Shown one piece after another: positions 26,777 to 36,052 of a stretch of DNA of 64,000 nucleotides. Source of the stretch: Loktanella sp. 3ANDIMAR09 (GTDB lineage: Bacteria; Pseudomonadota; Alphaproteobacteria; Rhodobacterales; Rhodobacteraceae); contig NZ_LJAK01000001.1 in NCBI RefSeq assembly GCF_001420005.1, forward strand, positions 310,001-374,000, written 5' to 3'. Position numbers and translations under genes: made by a program. Every line of letters begins with the position of its first letter. Positions within the stretch are counted from its first letter, which is position 1. The notes beneath the pieces are model-generated. The model did no database searches. It was not told the origin of the DNA and saw nothing but the letters and a program-made list of their open reading frames with translations.

Positions 26777-28179
26777 TACATCATCTCCCGAACGTCGGTC
26801 AGTTTGCCGGTGATCGCGGCAGCGGCGGCCATGGCGGGCGACATCAGGTGCGTGCGTCCGCCGCGGCCCTGCCGTCCTTCAAAGTTGCGGTTGGAGGTTG
26901 CCGCGCAGCGTTCGCCCGGCGCCAACTGGTCCGGGTTCATCGCAAGGCACATGGAACATCCGGCCAGACGCCACTCGAAGCCGGCCTCCTTGAAGATGTC
27001 GGCCAGACCTTCTTCTTCGGCCTGTGCGCGGACCAGACCCGAACCGGGCACGACCATCGCGCGTTTCACGGCAATTTTCTTGCCCTTGAGGATCGCGGCA
27101 GCGGCGCGCAGGTCCTCGATCCGGCCGTTGGTGCAGGACCCGATGAACACGGTGTCGATGGCGATATCGGACAGCGGTGTGCCGGGCGTCAGGCCCATGT
27201 AATCAAGCGAGCGCTGCGCAGCACCCACCTTGCCACCGTTGAAATCAGATGCGGCAGGCACGTTTGCGGTGATCGGCAGCACGTCCTCGGGCGATGTGCC
27301 CCAGGTGACAGAGGGTGCGATGTCCTCACCCTTGAGGGTGACGACCTTGTCCCAATGGGCATCGTCGTCGGAATACAGGGTTTTCCACCACGCCAGCGCG
27401 GCTTCCCACTGTGCGCCCTTGGGGGCATGCGGGCGGCCCTCGCAATAGGCGAACGTCTTTTCATCGGGTGCGATCAGACCAGCGCGCGCGCCGCCCTCGA
27501 TTGCCATGTTGCAGACGGTCATGCGGCCTTCCATCGACAGGTCGCGGATCGCCTCGCCACAGTATTCGATGACATAGCCGGTGCCGCCCGCGGTGCCCGT
27601 GACACCGATGACGGACATCGTGATGTCCTTGGCCGTCACACCCGGGCGCAGTTTGCCGGTGATTTCGACCTTCATGTTCTTGGATTTCTTCTGGATCAGC
27701 GTCTGGGTCGCCAGCACGTGTTCGACCTCGGACGTGCCGATGCCGTGGGCCAGCGCGCCGAATGCGCCGTGGGTGGCGGTGTGGCTGTCACCACAGACGA
27801 CGGTCATGCCGGGCAGGGTCCAGCCCTGTTCGGGGCCCACGATGTGCACGATACCCTGCCGCACGTCGGACACCGGGTAGTAATGGATTCCGAAATCCTT
27901 GGCGTTCTTGTCAAGTGCGGCGACCTGGATGCGGCTGTCCTCGGTCATCGTTTCGGCGTTGGCGCGATCCAGCGTGGTCGGCACGTTGTGATCGGGCACC
28001 GCGATGGTCTTGTCGGGGGCATGCACGGTGCGGCCGGTCATGCGCAGACCTTCGAACGCCTGCGGACTGGTCACTTCGTGAACGAGGTGACGGTCGATAT
28101 AAAGAAGGCAGGTGCCGTCGTCGGCTTCGTGCGCGAGGTGCGCATCCCAGATTTTATCGTAGAGGGTCTTGGGGGACAT
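26776..28179 (-). CDS. leuC: 3-isopropylmalate dehydratase, large subunit
   Basis: A 467-residue aconitase-family LeuC. The 4Fe-4S ligands are visible in [13 protein letters not shown] and [12 protein letters not shown]; other landmarks are [52 protein letters not shown] and [31 protein letters not shown]. The start MSPKTLYDK at 28179 has GGGAG upstream; a longer frame to 28233 lacks a ribosome site. It heads the leucine block. A perfect 8-bp inverted repeat lies 64 nt upstream of the start codon (28243-28261). Confidence 0.98.
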   Translation of the reverse strand: MSPKTLYDKIWDAHLAHEADDGTCLLYIDRHLVHEVTSPQAFEGLRMTGRTVHAPDKTIAVPDHNVPTTLDRANAETMTEDSRIQVAALDKNAKDFGIHYYPVSDVRQGIVHIVGPEQGWTLPGMTVVCGDSHTATHGAFGALAHGIGTSEVEHVLATQTLIQKKSKNMKVEITGKLRPGVTAKDITMSVIGVTGTAGGTGYVIEYCGEAIRDLSMEGRMTVCNMAIEGGARAGLIAPDEKTFAYCEGRPHAPKGAQWEAALAWWKTLYSDDDAHWDKVVTLKGEDIAPSVTWGTSPEDVLPITANVPAASDFNGGKVGAAQRSLDYMGLTPGTPLSDIAIDTVFIGSCTNGRIEDLRAAAAILKGKKIAVKRAMVVPGSGLVRAQAEEEGLADIFKEAGFEWRLAGCSMCLAMNPDQLAPGERCAATSNRNFEGRQGRGGRTHLMSPAMAAAAAITGKLTDVREMM

Positions 28180-28242
28180 TGGTCCACTCCCATGTGATTG
28201 GCTGTTGGAAAAGATCGGTCTGACGGGCGTCACGCGACGCCG

Positions 28243-28261
28243 CGCGCATCATAGATGCGCG
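28243..28261 (-). promoter_or_regulatory. Inverted repeat upstream of leuC
   Basis: CGCGCATC at 28243-28250 and GATGCGCG at 28254-28261 form a perfect 8-bp inverted repeat with a 3-bp centre, 64 nt before the leuC start. It is a candidate operator or leader hairpin for the leucine genes; I do not recognise the regulator. Confidence 0.3.
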
Positions 28262-28334
28262 AGGATCGTCCGGTTCGCACCGAAAAACCGCCAAGGCAGC
28301 CGGGCGCGATCATCCATGTCGAAAAACCTGTTCA

Positions 28335-28362
28335 TGTGGGGCGAGATATACCTCGCCCCGCA
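28335..28362 (-). terminator. Hairpin downstream of the first RTX-like gene
   Basis: An 11-bp stem with one G-T pair (TGTGGGGCGAG at 28335-28345 with CTCGCCCCGCA at 28352-28362) and an ATATAC loop. On the minus strand TTTTT follows about ten nt later. Probable terminator of the gene ending at 28413. Confidence 0.5.
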
Positions 28363-28412
28363 TTGTCGCAAGAGGGAAGGCGGGTGCGCGCCTTTTCGCG
28401 GCACCCTCATTT

Positions 28413-29807
28413 TCAGGCCACCAGCGCGGGATCGCTGACCAGGGCGGTGAAATTGTCCTCGGTCAGGTCAGCGGCTGTGACGTTGTTCAGGCGCACGACG
28501 ATATCGCCGTTCACCGCACCTTCGGGGGCCGGTTCCACGAACCGCACGAGGGTGTAGCGTCCGGTTTCGTCGACGACCTCTTCCAATGACACCATAACCT
28601 CGGATCCCAGGCTGTCCTCGGCGGCATCCTCGACCAGCAGGAGCATGCTGATCTGGTCGGTTGCAGGATCAAAGTCGGTGATCGTGGCATTGGCCGCGAT
28701 ATCGACCCGGTCGGCGCCATCGCCCAGCGTGATCGTGTCGACCCCGTCCAGATCATAGGCTGTGATCAGGTCATTTCCGGCGCCGCCGAACAGATCGTCG
28801 CTGCCAGCGCCACCAGACATCACGTCGTCACCCGCGCCACCAAAGAGCTGGTCATCGCCGGCATCGCCAGAGATGATATCGTCGCCCGCGCCGCCATACA
28901 GCAGGTCGTCGCCAGCGCCACCGCTGACAGCGTCATTCCCGTCGCCGCCGCTGACATCATCATTTCCGTTGTCGCCGTCGAGGTCGTCATCGCCGTCATT
29001 GCCGCCGATCTTGTCGTTGCCAGCCCCGCCGTCGATTGCATCGTTGCCGTCACCACCGAACAGAATGTCGTCGGATTGCCCGGCGCTGATGGCATCATCT
29101 CCGTCACCGCCGAACACGCGGAACGGTCCGATATCGGCCGTATCCGCGATCGTCACGGTATCGTCGCCCTCGTTGCCGAGGATCAGGCCGCTACCACCGG
29201 TCGCGTTGATCGTATCGTCGCCCAGACCGCCAAAGGCACGGTGTTCACCCGCGACCAGATTGATTTCGTCGTCGCCTGTTCCGCCGCTGAGCGTATCATC
29301 GCCCGCACCATCGAACAGGACGTCGTTGCCCGCGCCACCAAAGACCTGATCGTCGCCGGTGCCGCCGCCGATCAGATCGTCGCCGAATCCGCCGTCAACG
29401 ATGTCATTGCCGGCATCGCCGCGAATTTCGTCATTGCCCAGACGCCCGCGCAGGATGTCGTCGCCGTCACCGCCGCGCAGCGTATCGTCGCCGTCGTCAC
29501 CGATCAGCGTGTCGTCGCCGCCGGCACCATTCACGGAATCGTTTCCAGCCAAGGCGCTGTAGCGATTGTCGTTGTCGTCGAGGGTCAGAACGTCGTCACC
29601 ATCCGTCCCCAGCTGAAGGGGTGAAATCGGCCGTTCGGTGACGTCCGGTGTCTCGGTTTCCGGCTGCGGTTCCGCAACCTCGGTCACGCCAAGGGTCAAA
29701 CCATCGTCCGCCGGTGGGTTGTCGTTTTCGTCGTCATCGTCACTGTCGTTGGTCAGCGCGTAAATCAGGCCGATCCCCAACAGGGCCGGTATCAAAAAGA
29801 GTTCCAT
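28413..29807 (-). CDS. RTX-type calcium-binding repeat protein with N-terminal membrane anchor (paralogue A)
   Basis: A 464-residue very acidic protein. It starts with a short hydrophobic segment ([19 protein letters not shown]), followed by an Asp/Glu-rich linker, then about 30 glycine-rich nonapeptides of the GGxGxDxLx type from about residue 70 to 350, which form calcium-binding parallel beta rolls, and a C-terminal beta domain containing [11 protein letters not shown]. This layout is typical for surface or secreted calcium-binding proteins, but the N-terminal anchor differs from classical type I secretion substrates. ATG 29807 is preceded by GGGGG. It has a tandem paralogue directly upstream on the same strand. 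Confidence 0.85.
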   Translation of the reverse strand: MELFLIPALLGIGLIYALTNDSDDDDENDNPPADDGLTLGVTEVAEPQPETETPDVTERPISPLQLGTDGDDVLTLDDNDNRYSALAGNDSVNGAGGDDTLIGDDGDDTLRGGDGDDILRGRLGNDEIRGDAGNDIVDGGFGDDLIGGGTGDDQVFGGAGNDVLFDGAGDDTLSGGTGDDEINLVAGEHRAFGGLGDDTINATGGSGLILGNEGDDTVTIADTADIGPFRVFGGDGDDAISAGQSDDILFGGDGNDAIDGGAGNDKIGGNDGDDDLDGDNGNDDVSGGDGNDAVSGGAGDDLLYGGAGDDIISGDAGDDQLFGGAGDDVMSGGAGSDDLFGGAGNDLITAYDLDGVDTITLGDGADRVDIAANATITDFDPATDQISMLLLVEDAAEDSLGSEVMVSLEEVVDETGRYTLVRFVEPAPEGAVNGDIVVRLNNVTAADLTEDNFTALVSDPALVA

Positions 29808-29858
29808 AAAATCATCCCCCACGGATTGGCTGCATCGTTAAAGTTGGCCGCAGATCAT

Positions 29859-31064
29859 CTATGATGTGAGATCCGGCAGTGTTGGCCTGAAAGTCGCTTC
29901 AAGCGTTGCCGCACGATCCGCCGTGCTGAGCAGCGACAATGTCACACTATCACGCCGCAAATCGTCCGGGTCGACATTTTTCAAGATCACGACCTGTTCT
30001 TCGTTCTGGATCAGGCCCGATTGGCCCTCTGGCACGGAAAGGCTGATCTGCGTATCCGCCCCGACACCCCTGATCACCAAGCTCGGTGCAGGCGTCGTGT
30101 CAGGGTCCAGACCATTCAGAAGTTCGACCTGAAATTCGACGGTCTCTGTCGCGGGGTCAAAGTCAAAGATCGTCGTCTTGCCTGTTGTTGTCGCGACAAA
30201 ACTGTCGGTCCCCTGATTGCCCGTCAGCAAGGCGTCGCCATCCGCACTGATCAAGGTATCGTCGCCAAATCCGCCGTTCAGCCGTGATACAGCCTTGCCC
30301 GCGTCGGCACCTTCGGGTTCATAAGTGCCAAGGGTATCATCGCCTGTGCCACCAAACAGGCTGTCGCCGATGCCGGACATCACGTCGTTCCCGGCCCCGC
30401 CATCCATGCGCGTCCCGTCGGGGGACGAAAATTCGTTGATGGCGACCATGACATCATCACCGTCATCACCTGACAGCACGCCAGCCTCACCCTGATAGAC
30501 AATGATGTCGTCGCCGTCGCCGCCGAACACCGTATCGGGGTTGCGGCCTGAGGCAATGATGTCGTCACCCGCACCGCCGTAGATGATATCAAACCCCTGT
30601 TCGTCGATGATGATATCGTTGCCGTCGCCGCCGTTGGTCACGTCACCACCGACGCCGGGCAGGATCAGATCGTCGCCGTCTTCGCCATCAATGTCGTCGG
30701 CACCGGACCCGCCGATCAAAAGATCGTTGCCCCTTCCGCCGCGCAAGATGTCATCACCGGCTGCACCGTTCAGAAAATCGTCACCTGCCTTGCCATCGAG
30801 GAGATCATTGCCGCGGAAGGCCTCGATTTCGTCGTCGCCGGCTGCGCCGATGAGGGTATCGTCTTCGGGTGTTCCCGTAAGTGTCTGATCCGCGTCTGGA
30901 TCAGGGCCCGGCCGGGTGGGCAGATCGACCTGTTCGGACACTTCTGTCTGACCCAGAGTCAGACCCTCGTCGTTTCCAAAATCATCGTCGGAATCGTCGT
31001 CGTTCGTCGTGAATGCATAAAGCAGGCCGATCCCCAGCAAGGCGGGCAAGACGAACAGTTCCAT
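29859..31064 (-). CDS. RTX-type calcium-binding repeat protein with N-terminal membrane anchor (paralogue B)
   Basis: A 401-residue acidic protein, paralogous to the next gene. The first 19 residues ([19 protein letters not shown]) match paralogue A at nearly every position. An acidic linker with GLTLGQTEVSEQ (A has [12 protein letters not shown]) and about 20 less regular GGxGxD nonapeptides follow, then a C-terminal part with IFDFDPATETVEFQVELL. AAGGA sits six nt before ATG 31064. Only 51 nt separate its stop from the start of paralogue A, so both are probably co-transcribed and arose by duplication. Confidence 0.85.
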   Translation of the reverse strand: MELFVLPALLGIGLLYAFTTNDDDSDDDFGNDEGLTLGQTEVSEQVDLPTRPGPDPDADQTLTGTPEDDTLIGAAGDDEIEAFRGNDLLDGKAGDDFLNGAAGDDILRGGRGNDLLIGGSGADDIDGEDGDDLILPGVGGDVTNGGDGNDIIIDEQGFDIIYGGAGDDIIASGRNPDTVFGGDGDDIIVYQGEAGVLSGDDGDDVMVAINEFSSPDGTRMDGGAGNDVMSGIGDSLFGGTGDDTLGTYEPEGADAGKAVSRLNGGFGDDTLISADGDALLTGNQGTDSFVATTTGKTTIFDFDPATETVEFQVELLNGLDPDTTPAPSLVIRGVGADTQISLSVPEGQSGLIQNEEQVVILKNVDPDDLRRDSVTLSLLSTADRAATLEATFRPTLPDLTS

Positions 31065-31352
31065 CGTCAATCCTTTGACTAAAGACGCATTGTTTCCGAA
31101 AAAAATACAATATAGATTTCAATGCGTTATAATTGTGGCAAACTGACCTTTGTCGAATGTTGCCGTTGAGTCAATGCCGGTCCTATGGGGCATTTGTCTT
31201 ATCCCGTGCGCAAACGGATAAGTGGTCTGTCCCTTTGGTGGGCAGGGGTTGCGCGGCACCCGTCAGGCCGTTGTCTTGGACGTCGCACATGCGCATGCTA
31301 ACCTTGCGTGTGGTCGCGAGGGGCGCCAACCGCGATCTGTTGGGGGAGAGTT
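31065..31352. other. Divergent intergenic region, no gene seen
   Basis: 288 bp between the divergent RTX-like and mechanosensitive-channel genes. The half next to the RTX gene is AT-rich (31081-31140) and probably holds its promoter. I see no supported ORF and no strong hairpin here. Confidence 0.5.
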
Positions 31353-32714
31353 ATGGCCGTTCACGATGATCTGTTGCAGGCAGCAGAGACCCCGGAAACC
31401 CCGATCGCGGAAATCGTTGGCGTCGGTCATGATCTGATCCAGCAGGCCGAGGTGTTCATATCCTCGCTGTGGCGTCCGTGGATTCTGTATCAGATCCTGA
31501 TTTTTGCGGGAATTTTCCTGGCGGCCCATATGGTGCGGCACATCTTTGCGCCGCGTCTGCGCAACTGGATCAAGGAACGCGAAGACTGGCCGATGTGGCG
31601 GATCCGCTGGATGCTGGTCGTGCACCGGCGGCTACGGGGCATCGCCTTTGTCGTGATCATCTGGCTGGTGATCCTTGTCATGCAAGAGGTGACATGGAAC
31701 AGCCGTAGCTATCTGTTGCAGATCATCGGCAATCTGGCCCTGGCGTGGCTGTTGGTTGCGCTGACGACCCGCCTGATCGGCAATCCCTTCATGCGGGGTG
31801 TCGCCCGCTATACCCTCTGGGCCTGGATCACCCTGCGGATTCTGGGGCTGACGGATGAATTTTCGGCGCTGCTGGACAGTGCCGCGTTTCACATCGGCGA
31901 GGTCCGGTTTTCGCTGCTGCAACTGGTGCAGGCTGTCCTGATCATCGGTGTACTGTGGATCGGTGCACGGTTCCTGTCCCGCACCGCCACGGGACGCATC
32001 CGGGGGAACAAGGACATCAGCCCGTCCATGCAGGTGCTGGCGGTCAAGGCGATGCAGATCGCGCTGTACGGTGCTGCGGTGTTCATCGGCCTGCGGACCA
32101 TCGGGATCGACCTGACCGGGCTTGCGGTCCTGTCCGGGGCCATCGGTGTGGGTCTGGGTTTCGGCCTGCAAAAGGTGGTGTCGAATCTGGTGTCCGGCGT
32201 CATCATCCTGTTGGACAAGTCGATCAAGCCCGGCGACGTCATCAGTCTGGGCGACACCTTTGGCTGGATCAATTCGCTGGGTGCGCGATACGTCAGCATC
32301 ACCACGCGCGACGGCAAGGAATACCTGATCCCGAACGAGGACCTGATCACCGGTCAGGTGGTGAACTGGTCCCATTCGAACGAATTCGTGCGTCTGGATA
32401 TCTATTTCGGCACAGCCTACAGCGACAATCCCCACGATGTCCGACGGATCGCCATTGCAGCGGCGCAAAGCGTGGATCGCGTTCTGTCCTCGCGCCCGAC
32501 GGTCTGCCATATCGTCGGATTCGGCGACAGTTCCGTTGACTACATCCTTCGGTTCTGGATTTCGGATCCCACCGGCGGCCTGACCAACATCCGCGGAAAT
32601 GTCTATCTGGCGTTGTGGGACGCCTTTGCCGAAAACGGCATTTCAATTCCCTTCCCGCAGCGCGAGGTCAAGGTGCTGGACGATTCTGTTCTTTCGACGC
32701 GCCGAATTGATTGA
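31353..32714 (+). CDS. Mechanosensitive ion channel (MscS) family protein
   Basis: A 453-residue MscS-type channel that opens under membrane tension on hypo-osmotic shock. An N-terminal soluble part is followed by about five membrane spans; the pore-lining helix and beta domain follow from about residue 260 (LSGAIGVGLGFGLQKVVSNLVSG, then IKPGDVISLGDTFGWINSLGARY and the upper-domain LIPNEDLITGQVVNWS). The C-terminal alpha/beta domain ends in GISIPFPQREVKVL. This is the DUF3772/YbdG-like longer form rather than minimal MscS. ATG 31353 has GGGGGAGAG upstream. Confidence 0.92.
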   Translation: MAVHDDLLQAAETPETPIAEIVGVGHDLIQQAEVFISSLWRPWILYQILIFAGIFLAAHMVRHIFAPRLRNWIKEREDWPMWRIRWMLVVHRRLRGIAFVVIIWLVILVMQEVTWNSRSYLLQIIGNLALAWLLVALTTRLIGNPFMRGVARYTLWAWITLRILGLTDEFSALLDSAAFHIGEVRFSLLQLVQAVLIIGVLWIGARFLSRTATGRIRGNKDISPSMQVLAVKAMQIALYGAAVFIGLRTIGIDLTGLAVLSGAIGVGLGFGLQKVVSNLVSGVIILLDKSIKPGDVISLGDTFGWINSLGARYVSITTRDGKEYLIPNEDLITGQVVNWSHSNEFVRLDIYFGTAYSDNPHDVRRIAIAAAQSVDRVLSSRPTVCHIVGFGDSSVDYILRFWISDPTGGLTNIRGNVYLALWDAFAENGISIPFPQREVKVLDDSVLSTRRID

Positions 32715-32834
32715 AAGTGTCTGAAACGCGCGAAGTTAAACAATTTCGTGAAGAATTTGCCTGCGTTTTCTCTGGCCACGCGCCAGCGTTGCCTTACCTT
32801 GGGACGAGTAACGATTGCATAGGGATTAGGTAAA

Positions 32835-34484
32835 ATGGCAATTTCCAGAAAAACGATGTGGACGGGGGTCGCAACCGCGGCGCTGCTGGCAGGTGCGCAA
32901 AGTGTTGCAGCACAGGCCTACGGCGATGGTGGCGGCATCGCGGCAGGGACCGATTCAGTTGCACTTGGCCCGAATGCCAACGCGCTTGGGACCGATTCTG
33001 TTTCTGTTGGCAGCATCGCATCCAGCGGCGGTGAAGGTGCCACGGCGGTTGGTTCCAACGCAGTCGCGTTCGATGCCGACAACACTGCCGTTGGCTATTT
33101 TGCGAATACATCGGGCCAAGGTGCCGTCGCAGTCGGTGGGCAGAACAATCCCGGTGATGGGATCGGTGCATCTGCGCAGGGTATCGATGCGGTCGCAGTT
33201 GGTGCTGGTTCGGCAGCAAACGGAAATTCGACCACTGCAATCGGCGGTGAATCCGTGGCGACGGGTGCCGGCACGACTGCCATCGGCTGGCAGTCAGCAG
33301 CGACAGGAGAGCGTGCGCAGGCCTTTGGCCACCTTGCGACCGCGCAGGGTGAACGCTCTTTGGCCATCGGTGAAAACGCCGACGCCCAGAGCGATTTCGC
33401 GACGGCAATCGGAAACGAGACGACAGCGACCGGGATCGACGCCTTGGCCATAGGTGACAGTGCTGCGGCGGACGGCAATTCCACCACGGCGGTTGGTGGC
33501 GAATCCGTGGCGACCGGCCCGGGCACGACGGCGATCGGCTGGCAATCCAGCGCAACGGGGACACGGGCGCAGGCCTTTGGTCATCTGGCCGATGCGACGG
33601 GCGCATTTTCCACAGCCGTAGGCGAGGATGCCGACGCGCCGGGCGATGGCGGCATCGCGATCGGTTACCAGTCGCGCGCAAACGGTGTCGATTCCATCGC
33701 CATCGGCAGCGACAATGCGGGCGGCACCGCGACGACGGCAACCGGAAATTCCACGACAGCAATCGGTGGCGAGGCAACGGCGAACGGTGCTGGTGCGACG
33801 GCAATCGGCTGGCAGGCCGCGGCAACCGCGGAACGGGCGCAGGCCTTTGGTCATCTGGCGCAGGCCAGTGGCGTGCGGTCCACCGCCGTGGGTGAGGCCG
33901 CGAATGCATCCGGTGCGACCGCGCTTGCCTTTGGCAACCTGTCGACCGCATCCGGTGACAACTCCATCGCCATCGGCAACGGTGCCACCGCAACCCGTGC
34001 GAACCAGGCTGTGATCGGCACGAATGTGCATACCTACACACTGCCCGGCATCGCATCCGAGGCAAGCCGGGACGCCCAAAGTGGCACGCTGCGGCTGGTC
34101 ACGTCGGACGAGAATGGCAACCTTGCCACGATCGAATCCGATATCATCGGCCAGATCAACGGTGCCTTTGGTGCCACGAGCCAGCGCCTGAATGACCTCG
34201 AGGGTGGTGTCGTCGCCAACAGCGCGGCCATTGCGCAAAACCGCAATGACATCCTGACCAACCGGGACGGGATCGCGATGGCGATGGCGCTGAACACGCC
34301 TTATGTCGATCCGAACGCGACCTACGCCGTGTCGGGCGGTCTGGGTTTCTTTGATGGGGCGCAGGCCTTTGCCATGTCGGGGGCCTACCGCGTGGATGCG
34401 CGCACGCAGCTTGACGCAGGCGTGACCTATGGTTTCGACCAGAGCAAGGTCGGCGGCCGCGTGGGTGTGACTTACTCGTGGTAA
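32835..34484 (+). CDS. YadA-type trimeric autotransporter adhesin
   Basis: A 549-residue trimeric autotransporter. Residues 1-28 are a signal peptide (VATAALLAGAQSVAAQA). The passenger, residues 30-395, is made of YadA-head repeats (SVALG, TAIGxxSxATG type) that build a left-handed beta roll. Within it a 51-residue unit beginning GNSTTA[IV]GGE and containing TTAIGWQS and RAQAFGHLA occurs three times (130-180, 214-264, 304-354). A stalk (about 435-475, IIGQINGAFGATSQRLNDLE) leads to a YadA anchor domain (about 480-549) with a C-terminal Trp. It likely mediates attachment or aggregation. The ribosome site is weak (GGATTAGG). Confidence 0.93.
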   Translation: MAISRKTMWTGVATAALLAGAQSVAAQAYGDGGGIAAGTDSVALGPNANALGTDSVSVGSIASSGGEGATAVGSNAVAFDADNTAVGYFANTSGQGAVAVGGQNNPGDGIGASAQGIDAVAVGAGSAANGNSTTAIGGESVATGAGTTAIGWQSAATGERAQAFGHLATAQGERSLAIGENADAQSDFATAIGNETTATGIDALAIGDSAAADGNSTTAVGGESVATGPGTTAIGWQSSATGTRAQAFGHLADATGAFSTAVGEDADAPGDGGIAIGYQSRANGVDSIAIGSDNAGGTATTATGNSTTAIGGEATANGAGATAIGWQAAATAERAQAFGHLAQASGVRSTAVGEAANASGATALAFGNLSTASGDNSIAIGNGATATRANQAVIGTNVHTYTLPGIASEASRDAQSGTLRLVTSDENGNLATIESDIIGQINGAFGATSQRLNDLEGGVVANSAAIAQNRNDILTNRDGIAMAMALNTPYVDPNATYAVSGGLGFFDGAQAFAMSGAYRVDARTQLDAGVTYGFDQSKVGGRVGVTYSW

Positions 34485-34960
34485 TCACGCGCCTGATGCA
34501 AAAAGGTGTGACGCCGTGGCTATATGCTGCGGCGTTCGCCGTTTCGCTGGCGGTGGCCCCGGCCCCCGCGCAGGCGCAGGATGTCGAGCAAAGCTTTGCC
34601 GTTGCGCTGGTGCGCGATGCGCTGACCGCGCTGGCGCAGGCCAACGCCACGGGCAATTACACCGTGCTGCGCGATTACGGGTCGGCGCAATTCCGGTTGG
34701 AAAATGACGCCACCGACCTTGCCATGGCGTTTGCCCGTGTGCGCAGCGAACGGCTGAACCTGCTTCAGGCGCTGGTCGTGGACCCCGTCCTGCAACGCGC
34801 GACAAGTGCGCTGAACAACAGCGCGATGCGGCTGTCGGGTTATATTCCGGTGGACGACCGTGCCATTTCGTTCGACATGGAATTCGTGAACGAGGGCGGG
34901 GCCTGGCGCATCTTTGCATTGCGGGTCGGGGAATACACCGCACCCGTTTCGCAGGAGTAG
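34478..34960 (+). CDS. Small exported protein coupled to the YadA-type adhesin
   Basis: A 160-residue protein (from GTG 34478, which overlaps the adhesin stop by 7 nt; ATG 34496 is the alternative). A signal peptide is clear: GVTPWLYAAAFAVSLAVAPAPAQA, probably cut before QDVEQSF. The mature 125 residues are a single small alpha/beta domain with a helix start (FAVALVRDALTALAQANATG) and strands at the end (AISFDMEFVNEGGAWRIFAL), reminiscent of NTF2/SnoaL-like folds. I do not recognise a named family. The overlap suggests that it acts with the adhesin in the periplasm. Confidence 0.75.
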   Translation: MVITRLMQKGVTPWLYAAAFAVSLAVAPAPAQAQDVEQSFAVALVRDALTALAQANATGNYTVLRDYGSAQFRLENDATDLAMAFARVRSERLNLLQALVVDPVLQRATSALNNSAMRLSGYIPVDDRAISFDMEFVNEGGAWRIFALRVGEYTAPVSQE

Positions 34961-35088
34961 GCTGGCGGATGGGCGACACCCTGCCGTCCGCGTCAACCAC
35001 GGTCGTTGAATTTTTACACGGCCGGGTCTAGATTGGACGCACGCCAAGTACCGGGGCGGTTGAAACCGGTGCCATTCTTCGGAGGACG

Positions 35089-35148
35089 ATGAACTGTCTT
35101 TATCCACCCCGGCAGCACACACTGCCACCCGCGAGGATCGCACTGTGA
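35089..35148 (+). CDS. Candidate leader ORF of rsfS (19 codons)
   Basis: A short frame with an ideal ribosome site (GGAGGA at 35081-35086) starts at ATG 35089 and encodes 19 residues (MNCLYPPRQHTLPPARIAL). Its TGA (35146-35148) overlaps the GTG start of rsfS as GTGA. rsfS itself has no good ribosome site, so translation of rsfS may depend on termination of this leader. A frameshift or an early non-standard start for rsfS is the alternative. Confidence 0.45.
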   Translation: MNCLYPPRQHTLPPARIAL

Positions 35149-35501
35149 CCGGTGCAACCTACAACGCTGACCAACTGCTTGACGCAATCCTGACATCGCT
35201 GGACGACGACAAGGCCGAGGAGGTTGTGAAAATCAACCTGCGCGGCAAGTCCGAAATGGGTGACTGGATGGTCATTGCCAACGGTCGGTCCACCCGTCAG
35301 GTCTCTGCCATGGCCGAAAAACTGGTCGCCCGCATGAAGGAAAAATTCGGCGTGCTGTCCAAGGTCGAGGGCAAGGATGTCGGCGACTGGGTTCTGATCG
35401 ACACCGGCGATGTCATCGTTCACATCTTTCGCCCCGAAGTGCGCGAATTCTACCAGCTCGAAAAGATGTGGATGCCCGGCGCGGACACCGCCGCCGTCTG
35501 A
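35145..35501 (+). CDS. rsfS: Ribosomal silencing factor RsfS
   Basis: A 118-residue RsfS/Iojap protein that binds bL14 on the large subunit and blocks subunit joining under starvation. Seen: LLDAILTSLDDDKAEEVVKINLRGKSEMGDWMVIANGRSTRQVSAMAEKL, GxDxGDWVLIDTGDVIVHIF and a C-terminal REFYQLEKMW. GTG 35145 is the only standard start near the expected N-terminus. The stop overlaps the rlmH start by one nucleotide (TGATG), the usual pairing in bacteria. Confidence 0.95.
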   Translation: MTGATYNADQLLDAILTSLDDDKAEEVVKINLRGKSEMGDWMVIANGRSTRQVSAMAEKLVARMKEKFGVLSKVEGKDVGDWVLIDTGDVIVHIFRPEVREFYQLEKMWMPGADTAAV

Positions 35502-35971
35502 TGAAGCTGACCGTTTGCGCGGTCGGCCGCCTTGTGTCGCGTTCCGAGGAACGGGCACTGACGGACGATTACATGTCCCGCTTCACCCCCGCCGCGCGCC
35601 GGTTGGGGTGGGGACCCCTTACTGAAATCGAGGTCGAGGACCGCAAGTCGCTTGGCATGACTGCCGAGGCGGAATTGTTGCGCCGCGCCATTCCCAAGGG
35701 GGCGGTCATCATCGCGCTGGATGAGCGCGGCAAGCCGATGACCTCGCCTGATTTTGCCGAACGGCTGCGCAATTTTGGTGATCAGGGTCGTGACGTGGCC
35801 TTTGTCATCGGGGGCGCCGATGGCATCGACCCCGGCCTGCGGGCAGAGGCCGACATGCTGCTGTCGTTCGGGTCGATGGTCTGGCCGCACAAGCTGGTGC
35901 GGGTCATGCTGGCCGAACAGATCTACCGCGCTGCGACCATTCTCACCGGCTCGCCATACCACCGCGCCTAG
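35501..35971 (+). CDS. rlmH: 23S rRNA (pseudouridine1915-N3)-methyltransferase
   Basis: A 156-residue SPOUT methyltransferase that methylates pseudouridine 1915 in helix 69 of 23S rRNA using SAM. The knot region is visible: IIALDERGKPMTSPDFAERL, VAFVIGGADGIDPGLRAEAD and MVWPHKLVRVMLAEQIYRAATILTGSPYHR at the C-terminus. It starts within the rsfS stop codon (TGATG). It precedes gpmI by 81 nt in the rsfS-rlmH-gpmI-envC-ctpA string. Confidence 0.97.
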   Translation: MKLTVCAVGRLVSRSEERALTDDYMSRFTPAARRLGWGPLTEIEVEDRKSLGMTAEAELLRRAIPKGAVIIALDERGKPMTSPDFAERLRNFGDQGRDVAFVIGGADGIDPGLRAEADMLLSFGSMVWPHKLVRVMLAEQIYRAATILTGSPYHRA

Positions 35972-36052
35972 GTTAAACGGCAGCTGATGCGACGCGGGGC
36001 ATTTTCCCCCGCCGTCGGTTACGTTACGTCCTTGTGCAAAAGGAGACCCGCG

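Noticed and set aside
28762-29624. Long plus-strand open frames rich in Ser-Pro opposite the RTX-like gene
   Set aside because: They are mirror images of GGxGxD codons and have no ribosome site or recognisable domain.
33222-33896. Possible CRISPR-like array
   Set aside because: The repeat units are 153 nt, coding and in frame within the adhesin; spacers are not uniform.
32794-34065. Arg/His-rich minus-strand open frame opposite the adhesin
   Set aside because: Composition is that of the reverse complement of YadA repeats; no ribosome site.
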